Assembly: GCF_001815905.1 (NCBI RefSeq)
Contig: NZ_KV823250.1
Location: 1 to 64,000 of the forward strand
Direction: 5' to 3'
Origin: Brevibacterium sp. HMSC07C04
GTDB lineage: Bacteria > Actinomycetota > Actinomycetes > Actinomycetales > Brevibacteriaceae
Length of the DNA: 64,000 nucleotides
Shown here: piece by piece, positions 8,157 through 17,099 of the stretch
Layout of the letters: every line of letters begins with the position of its first letter
Position numbering within the stretch: the stretch's first letter is position 1
Position numbers and translations under genes: made by a program
The notes under the pieces: generated by a model
Seen by the model: the letters and a program-made list of their open reading frames with translations, nothing else
Told to the model about the DNA's origin: nothing
The model's database searches: none

Positions 8157-8438
8157 TCATTTGACGTGTTCGGCGTATTCGGGGTGCTTTCCGATGTAGT
8201 GCTCGATGTAGCTGCATGAAGGCGTGAACGTAAACCCGTCGTTGACTGATTCGCTGAGCGCGTGGCCTACGATCTGGCCGGCGACTCCTTTTCCGGTGTA
8301 GCCGTCGTGGGTGACGGTTTGGAAGAAGTCGCGGTGGGTGCCGTTTTCGCTGTAGGCGGCGAAACCTGCTTCTTCGCCGTCGATGAATCCGACGTAGCGC
8401 TTGTTCTCGCGCTGGTGTTCTACGTTGACGTTCGTCAT
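8157..8438 (-). CDS. Small GNAT-like N-acetyltransferase (YjdJ/COG2388 type)
   Basis: A 93-residue single-domain protein of the short GNAT-like family. It shows RYVGFIDGEEAGFAAYSENG, an acetyl-CoA loop in DGYTGKGVAGQIVGHALS, and the conserved ending TPSCSYIEHYIGKHPEYAEHV. These short proteins lack the N-terminal half of a normal GNAT, and their substrate is unknown. It lies upstream of gabD on the same strand with a 173-base gap. The ATG start is preceded by AGGGAGAC. Confidence 0.88.
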   Translation of the reverse strand: MTNVNVEHQRENKRYVGFIDGEEAGFAAYSENGTHRDFFQTVTHDGYTGKGVAGQIVGHALSESVNDGFTFTPSCSYIEHYIGKHPEYAEHVK

Positions 8439-8492
8439 GGGTCTCCCTTCCTCACTCGTCGAAACGAGGTGAGGCGCTCAGCTTATTCCGTC

Positions 8493-8498
8493 TACAGT
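8493..8498 (+). promoter_or_regulatory. -10 box for the ornithine-cyclodeaminase-family gene
   Basis: TACAGT, predicted to start RNA near 8505 and give a leader of about 45 bases. The in-frame GTG at 8497 sits inside this box and so cannot be the start codon. Confidence 0.5.
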
Positions 8499-8547
8499 GG
8501 TGACCAGCACATGCAAACCCGGATACTCAAACCCGTGGGAGGTTTCC

Positions 8548-9507
8548 TTGTTGAACATCGACGCCGAAACCCTGCTGTCGACCGTGTCGTCAGCTCAGGC
8601 GCGCGACGGCATGCGCGAAGCTCTGCGCGGAGGCTATGATCCGGAAACCTGCCTGCCGCGTACATCGGCTGATCTTCCCAACGGCCAATTTCTCTTCATG
8701 CCCAGCGCTGTCGGCGATTTCGTGGGCATCAAGGTGCTGACTGTCACCCCGGAGAACGCCGACCGCGGCCTGGCGACAATTCAGGGCAGTGTTCTGCTGT
8801 TCGACGGCCAAACGCAGACTCCGCTGGCGACTGTCGACGGTGCCGCGATCACTGAGCTGCGCACTCCCGCTTTGTCAATGGCCGGGGTGAAAGACGTGCT
8901 GCAGCGCCGCTTCGCAGAGGGTGCTGCGATGGTGATCTTCGGTGGGGGAGCGCAGGCTGCCGCTCACATTGAGGCCGCACTGGCTACCGTGCCGCTGACC
9001 TCGATCACCGCGGTTGTTCGCGGTGAGGGCAAAGCGCAGAGGGTTGCCGAAAAGGCTGCGGAGTTCGGCATCGACTTCACTGAAGCAACGTCCAACAGCC
9101 CTGAAGCTGTTGCCGCTGTCCAGCGGGCCGGTTTTATTGTCACGGCGACCGGCGCCTCTGAACCCCTGCTGGAGGATGTCCACGTGCGCGATGACGCGGT
9201 TGTCGTCGCGATGGGCTCTCACCTGTTGGACGCCCGTGAACTTCCCGGCGAACTGTTGGGCCGTTCGACCGTCGGCGTGGAAGCTCTCGACAACGGCAGA
9301 CGTGAAGCCGGGGACGTTCACCAGGCGGTTGAAGAAGGCCACCTGACCTGGGATGAGGTTCTGTCGTTCAGCGACATCGTGAACTCCGCTGGGGCCCGCA
9401 TTCCCGACGATCGCCCCTTTGTGTGGAAGACAGTCGGCCAAGGCTGGGAAGACATTGTCGTGGCAGGCCTGGCATACCGCGGCGTGCGCGGGGAGGCTGA
9501 CAAGTGA
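8548..9507 (+). CDS. Ornithine cyclodeaminase / mu-crystallin family protein
   Basis: NAD(P)-dependent family that includes ornithine cyclodeaminase, alanine dehydrogenase and ketimine/imine reductases. The predicted 319 residues show the Rossmann loop MVIFGGGAQAAAHIEAAL, TELRTPALSMAG, FIVTATGASEPLL, VVAMGSHLLDARELP and the ending EDIVVAGLAYRGV. The start is taken as TTG 8548 because GGGAGG lies 5 bases before it; a second TTG directly follows and may be used instead. The stop overlaps the start of the next GNAT gene by 4 bases, so the two are translationally coupled. The substrate cannot be decided from sequence. Confidence 0.85.
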   Translation: MLNIDAETLLSTVSSAQARDGMREALRGGYDPETCLPRTSADLPNGQFLFMPSAVGDFVGIKVLTVTPENADRGLATIQGSVLLFDGQTQTPLATVDGAAITELRTPALSMAGVKDVLQRRFAEGAAMVIFGGGAQAAAHIEAALATVPLTSITAVVRGEGKAQRVAEKAAEFGIDFTEATSNSPEAVAAVQRAGFIVTATGASEPLLEDVHVRDDAVVVAMGSHLLDARELPGELLGRSTVGVEALDNGRREAGDVHQAVEEGHLTWDEVLSFSDIVNSAGARIPDDRPFVWKTVGQGWEDIVVAGLAYRGVRGEADK

Positions 9508-10052
9508 GCCGTCTTGTAGTCCGCCGCGCCGAACTGGGCGACGCTCCCGCGCTGGTAGAACTGATCGAATCTGCTTACCGTGGCGAGCGCTCGCGCTCCG
9601 GGTGGACGACGGAGGCTGATCTTCTGGGCGGGCAGCGGGTCGATCTGCCCATGGTCGAGGACATGATCGGCACCTCGACTGTTCTGGTCGCCTTCCCATC
9701 AGATGACCAGGCGCCTGCAGGTCCCCGCTCTCCGCTGGCTACCGTGACGCTTGCCGATGAAGGCGACGGTGTCGCGTATTTCGGCACGTTCGCCGTGTCT
9801 CCTGACGCGCAGGGCAGCGGGGTGGGCAAAGAGCTCATGGCCTTCGCCGAATCCTATGCTCAGCGTCAGTGGGGCACGACGGCCATGCGGATGACGGTCA
9901 TCAGCAAGCGCGCGGAGCTCATCGCCTTCTATGAGCGCCGCGGCTATGTCCGCACGGGGCAGACCGAGCCGTTCCCCTACGGTCAGGAGCGCTTTGGGGT
10001 TCCCAAGTGCGACGACCTCGAATTCGCAGTGCTCACGAAGCCGCTGTCCTGA
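9504..10052 (+). CDS. GNAT family N-acetyltransferase
   Basis: A 182-residue RimI-type acetyltransferase. It begins RLVVRRAELGDAPALVELI and has the acetyl-CoA motif FAVSPDAQGSGVGKELMAFA, then MTVISKRAELIAFYERRGYVRTG and a C-terminal EFAVLTKPL, all characteristic. The GTG start overlaps the preceding stop by 4 bases. An operon of a cyclodeaminase-family enzyme with an acetyltransferase suggests modification of a small amine or amino acid, but the substrate is not recognisable. Confidence 0.85.
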   Translation: MSRLVVRRAELGDAPALVELIESAYRGERSRSGWTTEADLLGGQRVDLPMVEDMIGTSTVLVAFPSDDQAPAGPRSPLATVTLADEGDGVAYFGTFAVSPDAQGSGVGKELMAFAESYAQRQWGTTAMRMTVISKRAELIAFYERRGYVRTGQTEPFPYGQERFGVPKCDDLEFAVLTKPLS

Positions 10053-10224
10053 ACCTGAAGACTATGTGATCGGGTGCACAGCGGGTTCGGAAATAGGTTT
10101 AGACTCATCAGTAGCCATCCGCCGGACAGACCTGTGCGTCAGCCTTCGGCCCACATAGAAGTGGGCTGGCGGCTGCTTTTCGGCCTGTTCGGCGGGACGC
10201 TGTTCCCACAGGAAGCGAGGACAC

Positions 10225-11877
10225 ATGCTCAAAGGAATCCCTTCGACTCTCGGTGACAGCTACCAGCTGAACACCACCACTCTGATGCGGCACGCGGTGA
10301 ACAACTTCCCGCAGCAGGTCATCACCCACCGCACCGTTGACGGCCAGTGGCACAACACGACGTACGGTGAATTCGGCAAGCGGGTCAGCCACTTGGCGCA
10401 CGCTTTGGACAAGTTGGGCATCGGCCCGGGCACGATGGTCGGTGTTGCCGACTGGAACTCGCTGCGCCACTTCGAGCTCTACTTCGGCATCCCCGCACTT
10501 GCGGCGACCATGCTGCAGATCAACATCCGCCTGGCGCCGACAGACATTCAGTACGTCGTGAACCACTCGAACGCCGAGTGGATCTTCATTGACGAAACCC
10601 TCCTGCCGATTGCCGAAGCGATTGCCAAGGCCAGCTACGTCAAGGGCTTCGTCATCATGACGGACAAGCCATCATCGGAAGTTGAGCACAACCTGCCCAA
10701 CGCCTACTTCTACGAGGACCTGCTGGCTGAGGCTGCCGAAGAACACGGCGATGACTACGAATTCCAGCAGGTTGAAGAGACCACGGCCTGCTACGCGGGG
10801 TACACCACAGGCACCACGGGACGTCCGAAGGGCGTCTACTATTCGCACCGTTCCATGTACCTGCACACCATGGCGGTCATCAGCAACCTCAAGATCGACT
10901 TCACTGATGTTGCTATGCCGTTTACGCCGATGTTCCACGTGCTGTCGTGGGGCTTCCCGCAGGCGGCGATGGGTGCCGCAGCGAAGCTCGTTCTGCCGGG
11001 TATGTTCTCGGCAACGGACATCGGGCCGGTGGCCGAGGCGATTGCCCGGGAGGGCGTAACCGTCACGAACGGTGCGCCTGCACTGTTTGCGCCGATTCTT
11101 GAGTACTTCCGTTCACTGGACACTCCGCCGGATCTGTCGCGCACCCGCATGATCGCCGGTTCGACCGAACCTCCTGTTGCGCTCATGAAGGGCTTTAAAG
11201 AACTGACCGGCGCCTATGTCATCCACGGCTACGGTGCGACGGAAACGTCCCCGTTGGCGTCGATCAACTGGCAGCTGCCGCCGTGGCTGCATGACCTGTC
11301 GGAGGACGAACAGTGGGACATCCGCCGTGCCCAGGGTGTGCCGCTGCTGGGTGTCGAGTCCCGTGTGGTCGACCCCACTGGCGAGGATGTTCCGCACGAC
11401 GGCAAGTCCAACGGCGAGATCATTATGCGCGGCCCCTGGATCACGGAGTCGTACTACAAGCTCGATGACAACGACGACCGCTTCATGGACGGCTGGTGGC
11501 GTTCGGGCGATGTCGCGGTCATCCTGCCGTCGGGTCACCGCAAGATCACTGACCGCCTGAAGGACGTCATCAAGTCCGGCGGTGAGTGGATCAGCTCGAT
11601 CGACATGGAAAACGCGATCCTCGATGAACCGGCTGTCCTCGAAGCCGCTGTCATCGGTGTGGCGGATGCCCGGTTCGACGAACGTCCCGTCGCTTTCGTT
11701 GTGCCTCGCCCCGGCAAGGAAGTCACGGACGACATGATCATCGCGGTTCTCAAGGACCGTTTTGCCAAGTGGCAGCTGCCGGACAAGATCATCATTGCCG
11801 AAGAGCTGCCCCGCACCTCTGTCGGCAAGCTCGACAAGAAGGTCCTGCGCGAGGACTGGGACGAAGCAAACAGCTGA
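10225..11877 (+). CDS. Medium/long-chain fatty-acid-CoA ligase (AMP-forming)
   Basis: Activates fatty acids to acyl-CoA through an acyl-adenylate (cytoplasm; beta-oxidation or lipid synthesis). It has 550 residues with a complete ANL fold: P-loop YTTGTTGRPKGVYYSHRS, VIHGYGATETSP, the hinge region GWWRSGDVAVILPSGHRKITDRLKD, GGEWISSIDMEN, and the catalytic Lys in TSVGKLDKKVLRED. It resembles AlkK-type medium-chain ligases. ATG start with a GAGG site. A hairpin GCCCAC/GTGGGC lies about 60 bases upstream in the leader. A peptide transporter and a hydroxyacyl-CoA dehydrogenase-like gene follow. Confidence 0.93.
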   Translation: MLKGIPSTLGDSYQLNTTTLMRHAVNNFPQQVITHRTVDGQWHNTTYGEFGKRVSHLAHALDKLGIGPGTMVGVADWNSLRHFELYFGIPALAATMLQINIRLAPTDIQYVVNHSNAEWIFIDETLLPIAEAIAKASYVKGFVIMTDKPSSEVEHNLPNAYFYEDLLAEAAEEHGDDYEFQQVEETTACYAGYTTGTTGRPKGVYYSHRSMYLHTMAVISNLKIDFTDVAMPFTPMFHVLSWGFPQAAMGAAAKLVLPGMFSATDIGPVAEAIAREGVTVTNGAPALFAPILEYFRSLDTPPDLSRTRMIAGSTEPPVALMKGFKELTGAYVIHGYGATETSPLASINWQLPPWLHDLSEDEQWDIRRAQGVPLLGVESRVVDPTGEDVPHDGKSNGEIIMRGPWITESYYKLDDNDDRFMDGWWRSGDVAVILPSGHRKITDRLKDVIKSGGEWISSIDMENAILDEPAVLEAAVIGVADARFDERPVAFVVPRPGKEVTDDMIIAVLKDRFAKWQLPDKIIIAEELPRTSVGKLDKKVLREDWDEANS

Positions 11878-11898
11878 TCTGACCAGCGTCTTCTCCTT

Positions 11899-11972
11899 CA
11901 CGAGGCGCCGCCTGCCTCCCAGCTGCACCCCACCTAAGGTGCGGTGGTCGGGAAGTTCAGCGGCGCCTCGTG
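11899..11972. terminator. Stem-loop built from two inverted ACGAGGCGCCG repeats
   Basis: CACGAGGCGCCG at 11899-11910 and its exact complement at 11961-11972 form a 12-bp stem with a 50-base loop. The loop holds a smaller stem of the CACC...GGTG type around TAA. It lies 21 bases after the acyl-CoA ligase stop and may terminate it. The right arm also lies close to the -35 position of the peptide transporter gene. Confidence 0.55.
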
Positions 11973-12000
11973 CTCTGTTGTCCTCTACGCTGGTGGAGTG

Positions 12001-13476
12001 ATGAAAACCCCAGCAAAGAGTTCTGACGAAGTCCAAGCGGATACTCGCTTCTTCGGCCACCCGCTTCCGCTCGCCCAGCTGTTCGGCTTGGAGATGTGGG
12101 AGCGGTTTTCGTATTACGGCATGCAGGGGATCCTGGCGATCTACCTGTACTTCTCGGTTGCCGACGGCGGTTTGGGCTACTCCAAAACGGTTGCCACCGC
12201 GTTTGTCGGCGCCTATGGCGGGGCGGTGTTCCTGGCGACCATTCTGGGTTCCTGGATTGCCGACCGCGTGCTCAGCTCCGAGCGGGTGCTGTTCAGCAGC
12301 GCGATCATCATCGTGGCAGGCCACGTGGCGTTGGCGATTGTGCCGGACTTTGCCGGTGTGCTCATCGGTACGGGGCTGGTGGCACTCGGTTCGGGTGGTC
12401 TGAAGGCGACTGCTTCGGCGATTGTCGGCACGCTGTATTCGGAAAAGGACCCGCGGCGCGATGCCGGGTTCTCGCTGTTCTACCTGGGCATCAACATCGG
12501 TGCTCTGCTGGGTCCGCTGATTGTGGGTCTGCTGCAGGATCGGATTGGCTTCCACATCGGCTTCGGTGCCGCCGCGGTCGGTATGGCGCTCGGCCTGCTT
12601 GCCTACATGACCGGCCGGAAGAACCTGCCGGCGGATTCGCGCAGAACGGTCAACCCTCTTCCGCGCAACAAGCTGTGGATTCTGCCGGCGGCCGTCGTGG
12701 CGGTTGTGCTGGCCATTTGGGCCGTTGTGGCTTTCGGCTGGCTGACGGTGTCGAATATCTCCACGTGGATTGCCGGGGTTTCTGCCTTCGCTGCGATCGT
12801 GTACTTCACGATTATGACCACCAGCAAGCAGGTCACGGCTGTTGAGCGATCGCGCGTGTTTGCATTCATTCCGTTCTTCTTGGCTTCCGTGGTCTTCTGG
12901 GCGCTGTACCAGCAGATCTTCGGCGTGCTGGTTGTGTACTCCGATGAAAGCCTCAACCGGGCGGTGTTCGGCTGGGAAATGCCGATTGCATGGGTGACGC
13001 TCATTCCCGCAGCGTGGGTGATCCTGCTGTCGATGGGAACGTCGGCCCTGTGGCTACGCATGGGTGACAAGCAGCCCTCGACCATGGTCAAAGCCGGTCT
13101 TTCGCTGCTGCTGATCGGTGTCGCGTTCCTGCTGTTCATTCCGTTCTCTGCCAGCGGCACCGGCGGGGCGCGCACACCCTTGCTCTACATGATCTTCTTG
13201 CTGATGCTGTTCGTCATTGCCGAACTGCTGATCTCACCCATCGGGCTTTCCGCCGCCAGCCGTTTGGCTCCCAGAGTGTTCCGCTCGCAGATGATCGCCC
13301 TGTTCTTCCTGGCCTCCGGTGTCGGAACGTCGCTTGCCGGTGTGACCTCCCGCTTCTACGCGGTGGACAACCAGCTGCCGTACTGGATGTGGCACGGCAT
13401 TGCCGCTCTGGTGTTCGGCGCCGCTGTGCTGGCCGCGGCCAAACCCGTCACCAAACTCATGAAGGGTGTTCGCTGA
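12001..13476 (+). CDS. POT/PTR-family proton-dependent di-/tripeptide transporter
   Basis: Twelve-to-fourteen-TM proton-coupled oligopeptide symporter of the cytoplasmic membrane (491 residues). Family signatures are the proton-coupling ExxERF motif in LEMWERFSYYGMQGIL, then FLATILGSWIADRVLSSERV, and the PTR2 signature FSLFYLGINIGALLGPLIVG. ATG at 12001 is used because it follows GGTGGAG and matches the family's N-terminus (RFFGHPLPLAQLFGLEMWERF); an upstream in-frame start at 11944 would lie in the stem-loop. The stop overlaps the start of the next gene by one base. Confidence 0.93.
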   Translation: MKTPAKSSDEVQADTRFFGHPLPLAQLFGLEMWERFSYYGMQGILAIYLYFSVADGGLGYSKTVATAFVGAYGGAVFLATILGSWIADRVLSSERVLFSSAIIIVAGHVALAIVPDFAGVLIGTGLVALGSGGLKATASAIVGTLYSEKDPRRDAGFSLFYLGINIGALLGPLIVGLLQDRIGFHIGFGAAAVGMALGLLAYMTGRKNLPADSRRTVNPLPRNKLWILPAAVVAVVLAIWAVVAFGWLTVSNISTWIAGVSAFAAIVYFTIMTTSKQVTAVERSRVFAFIPFFLASVVFWALYQQIFGVLVVYSDESLNRAVFGWEMPIAWVTLIPAAWVILLSMGTSALWLRMGDKQPSTMVKAGLSLLLIGVAFLLFIPFSASGTGGARTPLLYMIFLLMLFVIAELLISPIGLSAASRLAPRVFRSQMIALFFLASGVGTSLAGVTSRFYAVDNQLPYWMWHGIAALVFGAAVLAAAKPVTKLMKGVR

Positions 13477-14423
13477 TGAAGATCGCTGTTATCGGTGCTG
13501 GTGTTATCGGCCAGTCGTGGGCCAAGCTGTTTGCCTCTCACGGCCACGAAGTTGTTCTGAGCGATCCTCGGGAGGATCTCGGGGAGATCGTTTCGGGGTT
13601 TTCTGCCGAGTTGGCTGAGGCTGGGTCTGGTTCGGGTGAGGCTGACGAGGTGCCGGCTGGGGCTGGTTCGGTTTCGGCCGGTTCCGTGCGGGCTGCGGAG
13701 GGGGAAGATCCCCTGGCAGATGCCACCTCGGGAGCTGATTTCGTCCAGGAATGCGGCCCGGAGCGTGTCGATGTGAAGCGCGAACTCTTCGCCGCAGCTG
13801 CCCAGCATGCGTCGGCGCAGGCGGTGTTTGCGTCGAGTTCGTCGGCGATCCCGGCATCGGTGACCGCTGCCGAGCTGCCGGACGATGTCGCTGCCCGCCT
13901 GCTGGTGGGGCACCCGTTCAACCCGCCGCACATCATGCCGCTGGTGGAAGTCGTGCCTTCGCCGAAAACCTCGGACGCCGCGGTGCAGACAGCTGTCGAG
14001 TTCTATCGCGGTGTGGGCCGTGAGCCGATTGTGCTGAAGAAGGAAGCGCGCGGCTTTGTGGGCAACCGACTGCAGAATGCGGTGCTGCGTGAAGCTGTGC
14101 ACCTGGTGCAGAGCGGTGTTGTGGATGTTGAAGATCTCGATGCTGCTGTACGCAATTCACTGGGCATCCGTTGGGCTGCGGTTGGGCCGTTTGAAGGCCT
14201 GCACTTAGGCGGCGGCAAGGCTGGTCTGCGAGGGCTGATCGAGCACATTGGGCCGAGCTTCGCACAGATCGATCTGCCTGAGCCGGACATGTCTATGGAA
14301 GGTATGACCGAGGTTTTCGAGCAGACTGAAGCTGCCTACGGCATGCCGCCTGAGGAGTCGATCGCTGTTCGCCGCGACGAAATCCAAAACGCGATCCTAC
14401 GTGCGAGAGCCGCGGGGCGTTGA
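13476..14423 (+). CDS. 3-hydroxyacyl-CoA / L-carnitine dehydrogenase-like protein
   Basis: NAD-dependent hydroxyacyl dehydrogenase family, 315 residues. The N-terminal Rossmann domain (KIAVIGAGVIGQSWAKLFAS) is followed by VQECGPERVDVKRELF, SSSSAIPAS, GHPFNPPHIMPLVEVVPS and the C-terminal helical domain starting ARGFVGNRLQNAVLREAVHL. VQECxPERxxxK and the PHIMPLVEVVP loop match L-carnitine dehydrogenase and lambda-crystallin better than FadB-type enzymes. Residues about 45-85 are unusual: a Gly/Ser/Glu/Ala low-complexity stretch replaces the usual helices. The gene begins in the stop of the peptide transporter, so coupling is likely. The true substrate is not known. Confidence 0.78.
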   Translation: MKIAVIGAGVIGQSWAKLFASHGHEVVLSDPREDLGEIVSGFSAELAEAGSGSGEADEVPAGAGSVSAGSVRAAEGEDPLADATSGADFVQECGPERVDVKRELFAAAAQHASAQAVFASSSSAIPASVTAAELPDDVAARLLVGHPFNPPHIMPLVEVVPSPKTSDAAVQTAVEFYRGVGREPIVLKKEARGFVGNRLQNAVLREAVHLVQSGVVDVEDLDAAVRNSLGIRWAAVGPFEGLHLGGGKAGLRGLIEHIGPSFAQIDLPEPDMSMEGMTEVFEQTEAAYGMPPEESIAVRRDEIQNAILRARAAGR

Positions 14424-14452
14424 CGGCCGGGCATGGGCTTCGCTTAACCGTC

Positions 14453-14497
14453 AGATTCCCTCGCCGGGCCGGTTTCTTCTGCCCGGCGAGGGAATCT
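14453..14497 (+). terminator. Terminator with a 17-bp perfect stem
   Basis: Arms 14453-14469 (AGATTCCCTCGCCGGGC) and 14481-14497 are exact complements around an 11-base loop, 29 bases after the stop codon. Only a short CATTCT follows, with no real T-tract. Confidence 0.8.
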
Positions 14498-14613
14498 GCA
14501 TTCTAGGTGGAATATTGAGGCGATCCGTGCGTTTTTGCCTCGTTCTTCCGACTAGACGGCAGAGTAACTTTTAGCAGCACCGGCGGAGTTGTGGGCCGAA
14601 CCCACCTCACACC

Positions 14614-14985
14614 TCACACTGCGGCGCGGTAGAAGTAGCTGGTGCGCTTGGCGATTGTGCCGTCGGCGTTGAAGACGAAGAAGTCGGCGAAGCCTTCGTG
14701 CGCGTCTGAACCGTCTTTGAGCTTGCCGTTGAATTCGCCGCGGGAAGCCGCCTGGCTTCCGCTGACAATGATGTCCAACAGCGTGTGTTCACCAGATTCG
14801 ATCACGCGGTCTTCCAGGTAGAACCGGCGGATGTCTTCACCGACCATGGTGTCGTAGCCGGGCCGGTCGTACGTGCCGTCAGCGGCGAAGAGGTCTGCGG
14901 TGGCGTTGTCGTCACCGGCATCGACGGTTGTGTAGTACCGACGGACGAGAGCTTCAACATCGGCGGGGGAGAGTTCGGCGGTCAT
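14614..14985 (-). CDS. NTF2-like/SnoaL-like fold protein
   Basis: A 123-residue single-domain protein with the cone-shaped NTF2 fold: VEALVRRYYTTVDAGDDNATADLFAADG is the classic N-terminal helix pair, followed by YDRPGYDTMVGEDIRRFYLE and strands through FADFFVFNADGTIAKRTSYF. Members are small-molecule isomerases, hydrolases or orphan binding proteins. The Tyr/Asp-rich pocket is present, but no function can be assigned. It is transcribed alone and divergently from the AtoE-type transporter. ATG start preceded by GAAAGGACGG. Confidence 0.85.
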   Translation of the reverse strand: MTAELSPADVEALVRRYYTTVDAGDDNATADLFAADGTYDRPGYDTMVGEDIRRFYLEDRVIESGEHTLLDIIVSGSQAASRGEFNGKLKDGSDAHEGFADFFVFNADGTIAKRTSYFYRAAV

Positions 14986-15097
14986 GGTCCGTCCTTTCGT
15001 GTGGCGTCATTGCAACATGCGTGCGCAGACACGCTGCAGACACGTTTCTGCGACAGGTGTCCTCACCGGAGTTTTCGCCCTCCGGCTGTGTGTTCTC

Positions 15098-15103
15098 TAC
15101 GAT
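15098..15103 (+). promoter_or_regulatory. -10 box of the AtoE-like gene
   Basis: TACGAT, placing the start of RNA about 32 bases before the ATG, with AAGGAG at 15128-15133 in the leader. No clear -35. Confidence 0.5.
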
Positions 15104-15141
15104 AACTGTGAACCAGCACACGAACGCAAAGGAGCGCTCTT

Positions 15142-16608
15142 ATGTCGGAGTCGGCGAACAGACACTCAGATTCCAGCAGCCGCAGTGAGCTTCAGCCACC
15201 GACCTCTGGAAGCCAGGTGGATGCCGGGAATTCTGCTGAAACCGTCACCCCTCCCAGCTCTGCGGCAGCTCCGACCATTATGCGGCCGTTGAATGCGCTG
15301 TTGGAGAAGTGGACGCCGTCAGCGCTCATGTTCGCTGTTGTGCTGAGTGTTGTTGTCGGCGTTCTTGCGCTTGTCCTCACTCCGACTGCACCTGTCGATG
15401 TGCTGGTCGGCTGGGGCGATGGTCTTTCGGGCCTGCTGGAGTTTATGACGCAGATGGCGCTCATCATCTTCTTGGGGCACATGTTGGCCCACACTGCACC
15501 GGTGCGGAAGCTGCTGGCCAAGATTGCCGATGTGCCTTCCGGCCCCCGTTCTGCCTACGTCTTGGTCTTCTTGGTGGCGGGTGTATCGGCGCTCATCACA
15601 TGGGGTCTGTCCCTGGTGGTCGGTGCGCTGTTGGCGGTCGAAGTGGCTCGTTCGGCTCGCCGTCGCGGCTTCAAGGTGCACTTCCCACTGCTTGTTGCGG
15701 CTGGCTATTCGGGCATGGTCGTGTGGCACATGGGCTATTCGGCTTCGGGCCCTCTGACTGCGGCAACGCCCGGTTCGTTCCTTGACGAGGCGATGGGCGG
15801 CACCATCCCGGTTTCGCAGACAATTTTTGTGTGGTGGAACCTGGCGGCTGCCGCTGGAGTGCTCATTGTCATGGCGATTCTGTTTGCTTTGACCGCCCCG
15901 AAGCCCAACGCCCCGATTGTTGAAATGCCTGCTGAAGTTGAGCACGGCGAAAAGCCCTTCGTGGGCGAAGAGATCGTCACCCCGGCTGATCGCATTGACG
16001 CATCCCGCATCCCCACGCTGCTGGTGGGCCTGCTGCTTGCGGCGTATATCGTGGTCCACTTCGCACGGGGCGGCACGATGACTCTGGACATCGTCAACTG
16101 GAGCTTCCTGACGCTCATCCTGCTGTTGGTGCGCAGCCCCTTCGAGATCATCTACCTGGCCAAGGGTGCGGCGGTCAACGTCGGCGAGATCCTTCTGCAG
16201 TTCCCGCTGTACGCCGGCATTATGGGCATCATGAGCGCGTCGGGTCTCATTGAGATCTTCTCCAACGCGCTGGTTTCGATCTCCGGTCCGCACACTTTCG
16301 GTGCTCTCGCTTTCCTCGCTGCCGGTGTGGTCAATTTCTTCGTTCCCTCCGGTGGTGGGCAGTTCGCCGTTCAAGGGCCGATCATGCTGAAGGCCGCGGA
16401 ATCACTCGGCGTTGACCCTTCGGTTGCGATCATGGCGGTGTCCTACGGTGACCAGTGGACGAACATGATCCAGCCGTTCTGGGCTCTGCCGGTGCTGGCT
16501 ATTGCGGGTCTGAAGATGCGCGACATTCTGGGCTACACCACGATGACGCTGGTGGGTTCGGGCATTGTGTTGGGCGGAACCATGCTTGCGGTGAGCTTCC
16601 TCATCTGA
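15142..16608 (+). CDS. Short-chain fatty-acid transporter (AtoE family)
   Basis: Polytopic membrane protein of 488 residues related to E. coli AtoE, which takes up short-chain fatty acids. After a 45-residue polar N-terminus come about 12 TM helices. Recognisable family segments are FMTQMALIIFLGHMLAHTAP, ALITWGLSLVVGALLA, GYSGMVVWHMGYSASGPL, NFFVPSGGGQFAVQGPIM and YGDQWTNMIQPFWALPVL. ATG start behind AAGGAG. The substrate is inferred from family only. The acyl-CoA ligase and hydroxyacyl dehydrogenase upstream fit a fatty-acid theme. Confidence 0.88.
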   Translation: MSESANRHSDSSSRSELQPPTSGSQVDAGNSAETVTPPSSAAAPTIMRPLNALLEKWTPSALMFAVVLSVVVGVLALVLTPTAPVDVLVGWGDGLSGLLEFMTQMALIIFLGHMLAHTAPVRKLLAKIADVPSGPRSAYVLVFLVAGVSALITWGLSLVVGALLAVEVARSARRRGFKVHFPLLVAAGYSGMVVWHMGYSASGPLTAATPGSFLDEAMGGTIPVSQTIFVWWNLAAAAGVLIVMAILFALTAPKPNAPIVEMPAEVEHGEKPFVGEEIVTPADRIDASRIPTLLVGLLLAAYIVVHFARGGTMTLDIVNWSFLTLILLLVRSPFEIIYLAKGAAVNVGEILLQFPLYAGIMGIMSASGLIEIFSNALVSISGPHTFGALAFLAAGVVNFFVPSGGGQFAVQGPIMLKAAESLGVDPSVAIMAVSYGDQWTNMIQPFWALPVLAIAGLKMRDILGYTTMTLVGSGIVLGGTMLAVSFLI

Positions 16609-16637
16609 CTCCCATATCGGTGGGTAATACTGGTGGG

Positions 16638-17099
16638 ATGTGCAAGTCCCCGAAGCAATCCCCTAAATCGGTTGTCGTCGCCGCTGTGTGCTTGATCCAT
16701 CCGGATCGGCCGGAGCTGCTGATGGTTCGGAAGAAGGGGACGAGCTCGTTCATGTTGCCGGGAGGCAAGATCGAAACTGATGAATCACCTCGTGCCACCG
16801 CTGTTCGCGAAATCGCGGAGGAGCTGCACTTGGATCTCGATCCGGATCGGCTGGATCTGCTGGGTTCCTGGACGACGGATGCGGCTAATGAACCGGACAC
16901 TCACGTGACTGGGACGGTGTTTCTGCATCGCGGGACACCGGATGGTCTGAATGCCCAGGACCCGGGGTTCTTCAGCGAAATTGACGAGGCGGAGTGGTTT
17001 CCCATTGCGGACCTGCCCCAGGACACTCCGGAGCGTGCTTTTGCGCCGCTGACGCGCAATCATGTCATTCCTGAGCTGCTGAACCGCGGGGTGAACTGA
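16638..17099 (+). CDS. Nudix hydrolase
   Basis: Hydrolyses a nucleoside diphosphate linked to another moiety; the substrate is not predictable. It has 153 residues with a complete Nudix box, GGKIETDESPRATAVREIAEEL (GX5EX7REUXEE pattern), that carries the Mg-binding glutamates. VVVAAVCLIHPDRPELLMVRK forms the first strands. ATG at 16638 is chosen because it is where the family begins; GGTGGG lies directly before it, and AATACT 6 bases upstream could alternatively be a -10 for leaderless RNA. It directly abuts the PAP2 gene. Confidence 0.9.
   Translation: MCKSPKQSPKSVVVAAVCLIHPDRPELLMVRKKGTSSFMLPGGKIETDESPRATAVREIAEELHLDLDPDRLDLLGSWTTDAANEPDTHVTGTVFLHRGTPDGLNAQDPGFFSEIDEAEWFPIADLPQDTPERAFAPLTRNHVIPELLNRGVN

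Noticed and set aside
8497-8547. Longer N-terminus of the cyclodeaminase-family protein from GTG 8497
   Set aside because: This GTG lies within the TACAGT -10 box, and the added residues do not resemble the family.
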